Shown in pieces: positions 36,803 to 47,133 of a stretch of 64,000 bases of DNA. The DNA is from Pachypanchax playfairii (Eukaryota; Chordata; Actinopteri; Cyprinodontiformes; Aplocheilidae), in the NCBI GenBank assembly GCA_006937955.1, contig SSNP01000010.1:394903-458902 (forward strand). The letters run 5' to 3'. The first letter of the stretch is position 1, and every line of letters starts with the position of its first letter. A program made the translations under genes and the position numbers. Below the pieces are notes generated by a model. That model did not search any database. It was not told the origin of the DNA and saw only the letters and a list, made by a program, of their open reading frames with translations.

Positions 36803-37643
36803 TGTCATGCCTGGAGGTTTGTAGAGAACTCTAATGTGAACCCAGACTTCAGACCAACACACAGGAGTCTTTTGAAAAGTTAAACAGCGTTTAATATATA
36901 CAGTGAATAACAATACAGGGGAATGTGCGAGAGGCAGGAGATCCGGGACTGGAACGACTCGGGATGAGATCTGGCTGTGGAGGAGAAACAAGTCAGTGGA
37001 TGATTGATTATTACTTGCACTGAGGTGTTGTCTGCGGTGCGCGGGGAACGTGCTCACAGAACTTACGGTGCAGGGAAGGCAGGGAGTGCGTGGAGGAGGA
37101 CGGAGGAACCAGCAGTGGTGGTGGTGAGTTTCCCAGGAGATGATGATGGTGAAAGTAATCCAGAGTCTATGGTAGTTTCCGGGTTTGACGATGAGGCAGG
37201 GGTGACAGCGATGTTGTCACTCTGACCAGTGCAGGTGCTGGAGATCCAGAGAGGACCAGAGACAGAACAGGACCAGGGAGACAGAGACGGTCGTGTCGGA
37301 CCACGACGGAACCAGAAGCTCTCCGGATGGCGCGGCAGACGGCCAGAGCAAAGGAGGCGCTCAGGACCAGGACCAGGACTAGAATACGGGAAGGAGAGGA
37401 TCAGGTAAGTACTCTAGTTACTAAAGTCGTGCTCAGGCTTTTACTAATCAGGCCACACGTTACCACTGTAAGTGTTGTAACAAACTGGCGTCTGTCTCCA
37501 GTTCCTCCTCTGCTTAAATACCCAGCCCTCCGTGGCTCCGAGCCGCACCATGAACCACTGATCAGCTGCTGCCACGCCCTGCAATGAGAAGGTTAGTCCA
37601 TCCAAAACACAAACACCACACACCAGCTGCTGAGAACCTGACA
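36803..37643 (-). repeat. Solo LTR of a Ty3/gypsy element (841 bp)
   Basis: The 5-bp duplication AGTGC flanks it (36798-36802, 37644-37648), and the ends are TGTCATG...CCTGACA, the inverted TG...CA of LTRs. It is a diverged relative of the LTR at 42153-42835: both share the 'ctggcgtctgtctc' block beside a TATA-like box (TATTTAAG on the minus strand near 37513-37520) and an ATTAAA polyadenylation-type signal (minus, 36890-36895). Only one LTR between the duplications means the interior was removed by LTR-LTR recombination. Confidence 0.85.
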
Positions 37644-37892
37644 AGTGCTAGTATTGTCAGAGCGGGGGTTTGATAGTTGAGTTGCAGCGGGTTGGGAACA
37701 TTTGCAGCATTTCATCTGTGTTTGTATGATGGTCCTTCAGGGGTTATCGCTATAAATAGCCGGTCGGAAACAACCCACGGTGGAAAGTGTCAGAAATCAG
37801 GAGAAATTTGGGAGAAAGGTGGTTCCGGGAGATTTTCTGAAGGGGCACTGAAATTCGTGAGTCCCCAGGAAAATCGGGAGAGTTGACTAGTA

Positions 37893-37987
37893 TGGGCAAG
37901 ACACTTCACCCACTTTGCCTGCTTGGTGGTGGTTGGAGGGTCTGGTGGTGCGGGTATCTGGCAGCCTCACTTGTCAGTGCATGTCCC
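37893..37987 (+). repeat. SINE, left part (split by gypsy insertion)
   Basis: 'gggcaagacacttcaccca', 'ctggtggtg' and 'ggcagcctcacttgtcagtg' belong to a fish tRNA-type SINE body that continues exactly at 42841 on the far side of the gypsy element. Its tRNA head is missing or too degraded to see. The last 5 bases (gtccc, 37983-37987) are the gypsy target-site duplication. Confidence 0.75.
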
Positions 37988-38160
37988 TGACATGATTTTC
38001 AGGGTTTGTAGTGAACACTAACTTCAAGCCCAGCCTTCAGACCGACTCAGGAGGAAGGTTTGACAGATTTTAATGTTGAAAAGATGGTACAGCAGGTAGT
38101 TCAGATAATAATAAATTATTTCTTCCAGGAACGTTGAATACTGGACCAGGCACGACTCGG
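37988..38160 (-). repeat. 3' LTR remnant of the gypsy element
   Basis: This aligns with 42153-42325, the 3' portion of the complete LTR, including the 'tgacatgattttcaggg' terminus and 'actggaccaggcacgactcg'. About 500 bp of its 5' portion (U3) is absent, and pol sequence begins directly beyond it. Confidence 0.85.
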
Positions 38161-38164
38161 GACC

Positions 38165-39692
38165 ACTCGGGAAGTCTCAAAGTCTGTAATTAATGTCGGG
38201 TCCAGGATGAAAGGGGAACGGGGAACCCATGAGCGGTCCTCAGGGCCATATCCCTCCCAGTCCACCAGGTATTGAAAACCTCAGCCCAGAGGACGGACCC
38301 CCACGATGCGGCGGACAGTGTATGCCGGGTGTCCATCTATGATGCAGGCCAGAGGAGGAGAGTCTTCTGGAGGACAGAGGGGACTGTTGTGGACTAGTTT
38401 GAGCTGAGACACATGGAAAACTGGGGGAATACGGAAATGTGATGGGAGTTTGAGATGGACAGTAGTGGGGCTGATGACAGATTCTATGGAATAAGGACCT
38501 TGGAACCGGGGAGCGAGTTTACTGGAGGTGTTTTTGAAGTCTCAGGATGAGAGCCATATTTGCTGTCCAGGTGAGTAAACAGGTGCCGGGATGCGTCATA
38601 TGTCTGTGACGTGTTTGTTCTGAGCTGCAGTGCGGTAAAGGGCATGTTGTGTCTGGTTCCAAATCCTTTTGATATGGCGGATGTGTGTCTGGACAGAGGG
38701 AATGACAGGTTCTGGGTGAGATGACGGGAGGAGTGTGGGTTGATACCAGAGACTGACCTCGAACGGAGAGAGTCCAGTAGTGGAGGAGAGATGAGAGTTG
38801 TGGGCATATTCCACCAATGGCAGATGATGGGCCCAGGAAGCTGTGAACACACACACCTAAGAATGTTCTCAACCTCTTGATTAAGCCGCTCACACTGACC
38901 GTTAGTTTGTGGGTGAAATCTGGATGTGAGTTTGGGCTGAGCACCGATGAATGTGCATAACTCCTTCCAGACCATGGCGGTGAATTAAGGTCCTCAGTCC
39001 GATAATATCTCTGTGGAGATGCCATGTAGGCGGAATACATGACTGATCAGGAGCCGGGCGGTCTCCTGGGCTGACAGGAGCTTAGAAAGGGTGACACAAT
39101 GACAAGCCATGGACTTTTGTTAATATGACAGACTTGCCTTGTGATGTGGAAAGCCCGGTGATGAAATCCATGAAGATGTGGGACCAGGGTCTGGAAGGAA
39201 CGGAGAGTGGCTGGAGAAGTCCTGTTGGTGGCCGTGAGAAGCTTTAATATGGGCGCAGATGGTGCAAGCAGCCACGTAGTCGGCCATGTCCTTATTGAGG
39301 GGTGGCCACCAGAATTATCTCCGAAGGAGACCACCACCGGGATCGGGCTCGGACAAGAGAGCCGTTTGGACAGCTGCCTCTATGTCCCAGGTGATGGAGC
39401 TGATGAAGGAGGAGGAGGGCAGAATCGACGATGGCTGGTCTGGAGGATGTGTGGATGCATGATAGAGCATCAGGTTTTATGTTTTTGGTTCCGGGTCTGT
39501 AGGAGATATTGAGATTGAACCTTGAGAAAAACAATGACCACCGGAACTGGTTGAGACGTTTGGTGGCTTGGAGATACTCAAGGTTTGTGTGGTCTGTCCA
39601 TAGAAGTACCGGGAGTTCCATCCCCTCCAGCCAGTGACACCACTTCTCCTTGATGGCAAGGAGCTCCCTGTCCCCAATGTTATAGTTGCCCT
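38165..39692 (-). pseudogene. gypsy pol C-terminal part: RNase H end, integrase, chromodomain
   Basis: On the minus strand: GDRELLAIK and WTDHTNLEYLQ (RNase H, about 39680-39560), NIKPDALS (end of RNase H/linker), a zinc-knuckle tail with YVAAC-x2-C (about 39280, another frame), the integrase core with the Asp-containing LSD block followed by FHPQTNGQCERLNQE (about 39000-38880), and a chromodomain around 38330-38185 (AYTVRRIV, then YLVDWEGYGPEDRSW). Frames switch repeatedly, and stops occur in integrase and in the chromodomain (a stop before GFQYL). A chromodomain at the integrase C-terminus defines chromoviruses and normally guides integration to histone marks. This copy is not functional. 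Confidence 0.85.
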
Positions 39693-42033
39693 CTACTACT
39701 ACTACTACTACTACTGTCATTTAGCTGACGCTTTTATCCAAAGCGACTTACATTGAGAGAACATACAAGCAAGAATTCAAAGAGAAGGAAAAAATATAAG
39801 GAGGCGGACTGTTTGGAGTCCAGTTTAATTCCGACGCTGATACATCAAGTGTATCAAATTTTTTTTTTTTTTTTTGAGAGATAAATTCTCAAATCGCTAT
39901 CATAAATCATAAATTAATCCTACATTAAGACTGAAAGTGTTCTTTAAAGAGGTGAGTCTTAAGTCTGCTCTTAAAAGTAGCTGCCGACTCTGAGGATCGG
40001 ACCGAGTTTGGTAGGTCATTCCACCATCGGGGGACAACAGAGGAGAAGAGTTTGGAACATGATCTCATGCCACGTTGTGGTGGAAGCGCTAGGCGTCTTT
40101 CAGCGGCTGAGCGTAGCTGACACGTGGGAATGTAGGTTTGGATGAAGGAGTGAAGGTAAGTAGGAGCTGTGTGTGTTAGAGTCTGGTAAGCCAGAAGCAG
40201 AGCTTTGTATTTGATGCGTGCTGCAACTGGAAGCCAGTGCAGGGAAATGAGCAGCGGAGTGACATGAGCCCTTTTGGGCTGGTTGAAGACCAGACGTGCT
40301 GCTGCGTTCTGAATCATCTGCAGAGGTTTAACCGAGGACGCCGGAAGACCGGCCAGCAAAGAGTTGCAGTAGTCGATCCGGGACAAGACCAGGGCCTGGA
40401 CCAGAAGCTGTGTGGTGTGGTCTGTGAGGAAGGCTCTGATTTTCCTGATGTTGTAAAGCGCGAATCGACATGAGCGAGCTACGGAGTTAACCTGCTCTTT
40501 GAAGGACAGCTGGTTGTCCAGTATGACACCAAGGTTTCTGGCGGAGGTTTTGGGGAACAGCGTGATGGAGTCAAGCTGCACGCTTATCTGAGGAGGTAAG
40601 GAGTTACTGGCAGGACAGACAATGAGGTCAGTTTTGGACAGATTAAGCTGAAGGTGGCGATCCCTCATTCACGCCGAGATATCTGAGAGGCAAGCAGATA
40701 TCCGCACTGAGACGGATGTATCGTCTGGAGGGAACGAGAGGAGGAGCTGAGTGTCGTCAGCGTAGCAATGGTATGAGAAGCCATGGGAGCGAATGATCTC
40801 GCCTAATGAGGTGGTGTATAAAGAGAAGAGGAGAGGACCAAGGACCGAGCCCTGCGGGACACCCGTCGCAAGCTCATGCAGACTGGACATCTGTCCATGC
40901 CACGAGACTCTGAAAGATCTTTCCGCAAGGTACGAGGTGAACCACGAGAGGACCGGTCCCGAGATGCCAAGCTTAGATAGCGTCGAGAGGAGAATGAGGT
41001 GGTTGACGGTGTCAAAGGCAGCAGACAGGTCAAGGAGTACGAGTACTGAGGAGAGACCAGCCGATCTGGCAACCCGTAGTGACTCTGCAACTGAGAGAAG
41101 AGCGGTTTCAGTGGAATGGCCTCGCTTAAAGCCTGATTGATAAGGATCAAGTAGGTCGTTGTCGTGGAGGAACTGTGAGACTTGAGTGAAAACGGCTCGC
41201 TCTAGGATCTTGGACATGAACGGTAGGAGCGAGACTGGCCGGTAGTTTCCTACCTGGGCCGGGTCGAGCGACGGTTTTTTCAGCAGCGGAGTGACAGTGG
41301 CTTGCTTGAAAACTGAAGGAAAGATGCCAGTTTTCATGGAAGAGTTTATAATGTGGGTTATTGCAGGTTTGACAGCAGGAAGAATGCTCAGCAGGATATC
41401 TGTAGGAATCGGATCCAGAGGACACGTGGTTGGATTAGATTCCACTACGAGTCGGGAGACTTCGTCCTCATTCAGTAAGCGGAAGGAGCAGAGCGATTGA
41501 CCGGAGGAAGGATGGACCAGACTGGGATTGTCAGGCTCAGAAAACTGATTTTTAATGGAGGCGATTTTGTCGGTGAAGTAGATAGCGAACATGTCTGCAG
41601 TCAGCCCGGTGGGTGGCTGAGCAGGTGGAGGACGGATAAGAGTATTGAATGTCTTGAACAGTTTTCCCATGTTAGGAGCATTTTGGATTTTGTTTTGGTA
41701 AAAAGCTATCTTGGCAGCCTTTAAGCAGGATGTGAAGCTAGAGAGCTTTTGCTGGTATTCGGACAAGTCAGAGAGATTTTTGGATTTGCACCATTTCCTT
41801 TCAGCTGCTCTCAGACCAGCTCTGTGATCCCTCAGAGTGTCTGTGAGCCACGGACTAGGACGCTGCCGGGCGGCCAGCTTTGACACACGAGGGCAGACTT
41901 CGTCCAGAGAAGAAGTTAGTGAGGAGCAGAGCGTCTCTGTTGCGTCATTTACAGGCAGAGTTGAGAGCACCGAGTAGGAAGGGAGGGAGGAGCAGACATG
42001 CTCCAATAGCTGCGAGGGAGTGAGAGATTGAAG
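39693..42033 (-). mobile_element. L2-clade LINE inserted into the gypsy RNase H gene
   Basis: The gypsy RNase H reading breaks at 42034-42044 (gtttctgccct) and resumes at 39685-39692 (gttgccct). These flanks are an imperfect duplication of the target. The insert has the minus-strand order: linker and RT ORF, a 3' UTR ending 'aagtcgctttggataaaagc' plus a block that recurs widely in fish L2-type tails, then an (AGT)n tail (39692-39709 read in reverse). It is 5'-truncated: the endonuclease domain is absent. Confidence 0.85.
39925..42033 (-). pseudogene. L2-clade reverse transcriptase, one in-frame stop
   Basis: The frame runs from about 42033 to 39925. It covers the endonuclease-RT linker, then RT motifs in order: LLDLSAAFDTVNH (motif A, catalytic Asp), TGVPQGSVLGP (motif B), YADDTQLL (motif C, YxDD, codons at about 40753-40764), and the C-terminal block LSRIDYCNSLL, LQMIQNAAARL, ending WWNDLPNSVR and FKSRLKTHLF. 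The catalytic core is intact apart from one TGA at 40669-40671 where a Trp codon (TGG) is usual, so it splits into two abutting frames. The rest of the ORF is clean over about 700 codons, suggesting a fairly recent insertion. The first 50 codons of the overlapping open frame (42192-42034) are gypsy LTR/RNase H, not LINE. Confidence 0.85.
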
Positions 42034-42152
42034 GTTTCTGCCCTGTGCTGGGGAAAAGCGCTTGGAGAAAAGCGCACAGGGGTGCATCTTGCCATCAGAC
42101 AGAACCTGCTGGGACAGGGCGGTGCCCACTCCCTCATCGGACGCGTCCACCT
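42034..42152 (-). pseudogene. gypsy RNase H N-terminal piece
   Basis: On the minus strand: VDASDEGVGTALSQQ, then LHP/MHPCALFSKRFSP-like sequence, the entry to RNase H with its first catalytic Asp. It is joined upstream directly to the LTR end and cut downstream by the LINE. Confidence 0.85.
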
Positions 42153-42835
42153 TGACATGATTTTCAGGGTTTGTAATGAACTCTAATTTCAAGACTACAG
42201 ACTACAGACCAACTCAGGAGGAAGGTTTGACAGATTTTAATGTTAAGATGGTACAGCAGGTAGTTCAGATAATACCAAATGATTTCTTCCAGGAATGTAG
42301 AATACTGGACCAGGCACGACTCGGGACTACTCTGAGGCAGACGGAGGGGAACAGGTTAGTGAATCCGGAGTGGGTGATGTGACAGTGGAGGGTGGTCAGA
42401 TTACTGATGGGACATTGGAGAAGGTGCTCAGAGAACCGGCGCAGAGATGGACGGCGGCACAGCATTGAGACTGTGCAGGACGTGAGTGCTCAGAGAGGCG
42501 CGGTGCGGAAACCAGCGCGGAGGAGTGAGCCACTCAGGAGGACTTGGAGCGGAATCCAAGGCAGGACAGGAGGATCTGTGGAAGGATCTGGTGGGATGGA
42601 CGGAGGACACAAGGTACGTTTTCAGATAAGGTTAGTTCTTAAGAGCAAGCTCTAAGATGATCATGTTATCACAATATGAAGTTGAACCAACTGGCGTCTG
42701 TCTCACGCTGCCGAACCTCTTTTATACACCAGGCTGAGTGGCAGGATGATAAGCTGCACCTGCTCCTGATTAGTTGATTGCCACACCCTGAGGAAAAAAT
42801 GTTAGTAGGGAAAAAAAAGCCACTAACACCTAACA
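42153..42835 (-). repeat. 5' LTR of the gypsy element (683 bp)
   Basis: Its ends are TGTTAG...CATGTCA on the minus strand, with GTCCC outside. A TATA box (TATAAAAG, minus, 42726-42719) lies about 30 bp upstream of the block 'cagacgccagttgg', the likely transcription start region. An ATTAAA signal lies at 42241-42236. No primer-binding site follows because the adjoining interior is deleted. Confidence 0.85.
42719..42726 (-). promoter_or_regulatory. LTR TATA box
   Basis: TATAAAAG on the minus strand inside the LTR; the diverged solo LTR at 36803 has a TATTTAAG at the equivalent place beside the same conserved start-site block. Confidence 0.6.
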
Positions 42836-42840
42836 GTCCC

Positions 42841-42977
42841 TGGACAGCTGTGGCTACAATATGTGTTTATCACAACAAAACATGTGTGTGTGAATGGGTG
42901 AATGACATACTGTAGTGTGAAGAGCTTTGGGAGTCACCTTAAGAAAAGTGCTATACAAGTACACGCCATTTATTTTG
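42841..42977 (+). repeat. SINE, right part (continues 37893-37987)
   Basis: 'tggacagctgtggctacaat', 'gtgtgaatgggtgaatgac' and 'aaaagtgctatacaagtac' followed by 'gccattta' are the 3' half of the fish SINE whose left half ends at 37987. The tail resembles that of the SINE at 55833-56118. Confidence 0.75.
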
Positions 42978-43499
42978 ATTCTCTGACAAATATTCCCTAA
43001 ATATGCTATAGAAGCCACAATTTAGCTCTCTAGCAATCTGTTCTTCTTTGTCCATCTTCAGTCACATAAACACATACAAGTGAAGGTGCTGTAACAGGAA
43101 ACCCTGAGCAGAAACAAAAATGCTTAAATACCCATGCTGTTTGGGTTACAGAAACTTCACATCCTGCAGAATGCTATTACATCACAATTGACGTAGTCCA
43201 TAGGCTCATATCATGACATCTCCTCTCTTAGGACAGATATGGCCATACAATTATTTCTTTCATTAGGTAAACACTTATCCATTAGTCTCAGTACAACTGA
43301 ATGGTAAACAAAGTTTGTACAATATACTACTGTAACTTAAAAAAATTACTAATAATTATTCTGAACAGACGCTCAAATAAAAGACGTACTCAAAATCACA
43401 GTCACTTCAGCAAACCTGAGCTTCAATATAAACAATACTCTGTTTAAAGAAAAAAAAACAATCAACTGGAACATTAACAATTGACCTTAGAACTAACTT
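42978..43499. other. No feature recognised
   Basis: AT-rich sequence without recognisable content. Confidence 0.5.
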
Positions 43500-44985
43500 A
43501 GCAGTGTGAGGAACTCATACAGTTCGACCCCTGGAGGTTACTTGCACCTCTTCATGAGGTGTAAGGTACTGTGGTTGTTTTACAGCATCATTCGGTTGTC
43601 CTATATCCAATGCATTTCATTGGTTATGAATGATCTTAAAGAGGCCATTCCATTAAAAACGTTTTTCTGAGGTTTCTGTTGAATATTTTAGCTCCACAGG
43701 TGTTCTTATCTTCATGCTGTGTGGGAAAATGATACAATAACTTATTTTTCAGTTTGTGTCTCTCAAACTAGGCAAGTGGCGATAACACCCAAGTTCTCCC
43801 AAGTTTGAAAAGCCTGTATTTGTTACGTCACAACCCCTTTGCTTATTAATATTCATCAGCTCCCGCAGTTGACACCACGCCTAGCAAGCTGCTGGCTAAA
43901 AGCTGTTAGCATAAATACGTATCAACCGAAAGATACTTGTTGCGCTGTTGCCATGCGCAGTGGGGAAGGAAACAGGAAGCCTTGCTCTCATAGGCTAGTT
44001 TGTCAGCCAATCTGAGTCCAGCAAATTACCATAATGAATATTAATGAGTCGCAGCCGAGGCTGGACGAATCTTCCCGCAGACAGATTGAATCATTGTTTC
44101 TTAACGTTTTTTTAGATATAAAATGTTTCATATTACAGGTTAATACTTCAGAAATTACCACAAAGCCATGAAATTTGAGTGAAATGGCCTCTTTAAGGAG
44201 GGCCAACAACATGTTGTAGATGTCTCCTGTTTCTGCACGATATTGTGCCATTGTCCATCTCCACCACATAGGAGTGTGGCTCTTCACATTTTTTGAGAAC
44301 CTTCACTGAAGTTTTTCCCACTTTTTCTCTGTCCAACTTTACTTTGACATTCTGTTTTGGAAGCAGCTCGGGTAGTAGCGATGGCGGTCAACGAACATCT
44401 TGTAGGATGACTTGGTTTCTGCAGAATTCTTTGTTTACTTACAGCCTCACATTGCACATTGCATATTGCACTCCAGCATTGGAGTTGTAGTTGGAGTGTA
44501 GTTCTGATCTGCCTGCCTGTCATTATCTTTGCAGGGCTAACCTCAGTTGCAGTACTATATATAGCTCTATAACACAGTAGCGCTAGATGTGGGTCTGGTT
44601 GTTTCAAATGTGTTTTGTTGTATGAACAACATGCTCTGCGGCACTATTTGCTTGGGAAAAGTGCAAACTGGAAGTTCCATGTGTGAATCAAAACTCTGCA
44701 TAAAACTCTTTAAACTTTAAACTCAAACTTTTTGTGAAGGTTTGTTTTCAATACAGAATCTGCACATAGTAACGAGTTGTACAATATCTGTGCTGATGCA
44801 AGATCACCACACTGGCATCCTTGTCAACTCTTTATCCTGTTGTGTGGTCACTTTGATTTCTTCAAACTTTTGTGAAGACAGGTCTATTTGATACAACAGA
44901 CTGCAGGTAAATCCGTACCTCTTCGTGGGTGCTGCTCTCACTTGTGTTGTTCAATGGCTTTCTGGAGAGTGCGTCCACGCCCTGA
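43500..44985 (-). pseudogene. Second gypsy-type pol relic (RNase H end to integrase C-terminus), split by a MITE
   Basis: On the minus strand, 44975-44955 encodes DALSRKP, the conserved end of gypsy RNase H. Frame 44607-44284 contains DPHLALLCYRA then MTGRQIRTTL, typical of the integrase region after the DDE core. A neighbouring frame (about 44340-44200) reads VKLDREKVGK, SYVVEMDNG and NRRHLQHV, the GPY/F-like C-terminal module ending in an RRHL motif. Beyond the inserted MITE (43640-44192), about 43535 has TSRGRTV, like the basic end of such polyproteins. The DDE core between 44950 and 44620 is too degraded to read. This lineage has no chromodomain and differs from the two chromovirus copies nearby. 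Confidence 0.65.
43640..44192. mobile_element. TTAA-type MITE, family T1 copy 1, inside the gypsy relic
   Basis: Inverted ends agaggccattcca / agaggccatttca with TTAA on both sides (43636-43639, 44193-44196). It aligns over its whole length with 49961-50505 (shared 'attttagctccacag', 'ccacgcctagca', 'ggctaaaagctgttagcat' and 'ttgccatgcgcag'). No coding capacity. Confidence 0.85.
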
Positions 44986-46623
44986 TACTTTTTTTTTTGT
45001 TTCTATTTACTTACTTTTCCTAGCAGGTTTGTTATGTTTATGCTTTTTGTGTGTTTTGTTTCTGTCAATATTTAACTGTTTATTTTAAAATATTTGCATT
45101 TCTCCTTTGCCCCAATCGTGCATCTCAGATTTGCTTAAAAACTTATCTGACAGTTGTCTGTGTTAGCAACCTTTTGAAATTGCTTTCATGTTCAATGGTC
45201 TAGATGACCACTGTTTTCTTAAATTACTTTTCCCCTATCTTACAGATTTAAAAGAACCACCAGAAAAACTACATTATTGTTTAAGAATGTTCCATTACCA
45301 TTGAATAAGGGACAGATTAGGTAATCCAGTGGGACTGGTCCCAAATACCCTGCTTATGTGGCAATAAATCTTTAATCAAAACTTTATTATGCATTAATTG
45401 CATTGGAAAATTAATAAAACATTCACACTTTATTTTACTTTAATAAGTATCTTAAATTGCATGTAATATATACCAAATTGACTTTGTACATTTTTCATGC
45501 TAATGTGTTGTTTAATATTTAATTTACTCAAGTCATAATCATTTAGTAAAGTTAACGTTTAGTTACCATATATGATGATTCATTATGATAGAGAAAGGAT
45601 CTGCGGAACCCAGTCGTGTCCTGTTTCAATTTGTTTTTTTCAAAATTTTGTTTAACAGTTACTCCATTAACTACTCTGTATTTCACAGCAGGAAAAAGGA
45701 AGATACTGAGGTAGAAGGGTCATATTGGGGTTCTAAAAGCATGTTTTTTTTCATGTATTTTTTCTTATTTTCTTTCATTTTTTCCTGTCTCCCCTTGTTT
45801 GTCTCTGTTAGTCTTCCCTCCTGTGTTTTCATCCTCTGCAGGTGAGTCTGGAAGCTAGTTCTCTGAGCTGCTGTTCACACTCTGGGCTGGACTGGGTGAT
45901 TTGCTATATCCATCACACATGAAGTTCATTTGCAACAATTAAACTGTTTGTTATTTAAACTGGGCTTCATCCACATGTTGATGGCAGATTATTGTAGTGT
46001 AACTAGTTTATTCTCCTTGAAGTTTGAGATGTAAAATCATTTTTAGAGTAGAGTTCTCCAGTTGATCCTCTCTCCGGGGTTTTCCTGGTTGTGACTCATT
46101 GGTGCTCCTCTGTGACCTCTGTGAAGGAAAAAACTTACACTTACATCTTAGTAGGAAATCCCACAAAGAAACAACAACTGAGTTCTTCCCTTGTGGATAA
46201 AATCTGGCTGTCAGCGACCTGCCGCTCTGACATCTGGATTCTCAATCTGCACAGCAAACAATCAACACAACCAAAACACACATTTCTGAAACACAGGTTT
46301 GCCTGCCCTCCACTATTACACCTAACTGCCTCCGGGTCTCACCTGTGCTCCTTCCACTCTACTGCACTCCTTGGTTGGGATCCCTAGTCCGTGGACTCCC
46401 CATTGGCCTTTCTGACCCTACAAACACACAAGAAAAAAGTAAGCAAGCAAATTTTGTGAACCATCCAGAACTAAAATTAACTCACCTCTTTTTTTCCTCT
46501 CTTTAAATGAATATCCTAAGGTTCCTGCCGAACTGTCATACTTACCTGCTGTTTTAAATACACTTTCTTTATATCTTTTACAGTTTTCAGCTTTTGGTTC
46601 TGGTCTTTGAGATACGTTATGAC
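44986..46623. other. No gene recognised
   Basis: AT-rich with T-runs. The segment 46040-46440 is somewhat GC-richer and could be a degraded LTR, but I found no terminal repeat or motif. Confidence 0.45.
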
Positions 46624-47133
46624 CAGTGTTTTTGGAATAATGTTGTTTAAAGTAACTGTATTACGCAACATGCTTGGATTTTCAGTAACAGAATAATCTA
46701 ATTAATTACCATTTCCAATTTTATAACCCCAATATCGTTGAACGTAAAAAGCACTGCGTTACTATAAATCGATAAAATAAACTGCGTAATGTGACTGGAA
46801 ACACACAAACACATGGTTATATGGAGGCTGGGTGGTATGGCTGATAAACTAGCTACTGTAATCTAGTGGGAGTGCACTTGCCTCCCAGGCAGAGGACTGG
46901 GGTTCGATCGCTGGTGCTGATAGACCACATGTTGAAATAAAATCTGTTGTGTTGCCAAGTTTATTTGTATAATTCAGGGAACTTGTTATCATTTTTTTTT
47001 AGTAACGCAGTCAGTTACTTTCTCAAGTAACTAGTTACTTTTTTGTATAGAGTAATTCTGTTACTAACTCAGTTACTTTTTGGAACAAGTATTGAGTAAC
47101 TATAACTAATTACTTTTAAATGTAACGACACTG
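46624..47133. mobile_element. hAT-type MITE with sub-terminal GTAACT repeats
   Basis: The ends are CAGTG...CACTG, and both arms are full of 'gtaact/agttac' words, the arrangement of a common fish hAT MITE. The flanking octamers gttatgac and attatgaa match at 6 of 8 positions, a decayed 8-bp duplication. A reversed, truncated copy lies at 48629-48794. The centre contains a tRNA-like segment (separate entry). Confidence 0.75.
46850..46925 (+). other. tRNA-Gly-like pseudogene or SINE head inside the hAT MITE
   Basis: 'cttgcctcccaggcaga' can fold as an anticodon stem-loop with CCC in the anticodon position, and 'gggttcgatcgc' matches a B box (GGTTCGANNCC with changes). The D-arm is degenerate and the acceptor stem does not pair. 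It is probably a captured tRNA-derived sequence, not a working tRNA gene. Confidence 0.4.

Larger units (their letters stand above)
37988..42835 (-). mobile_element. Ty3/gypsy chromovirus, deleted and interrupted, with GTCCC duplication
   Basis: GTCCC flanks the element exactly (37983-37987 and 42836-42840). On the minus strand the order is 5' LTR (42835-42153), the N-terminal part of RNase H (42152-42034), an inserted L2 LINE (42033-39693), the rest of RNase H, integrase and chromodomain (39692-38165), then a 3' LTR remnant (about 38160-37988). gag, protease and RT are missing: the LTR abuts RNase H directly. The upstream two thirds of the 3' LTR are also gone. The element sits inside a SINE. 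Confidence 0.9.

Noticed and set aside
40793..41140. 115-aa plus-strand frame
   Set aside because: Antisense shadow of the L2 reverse transcriptase.
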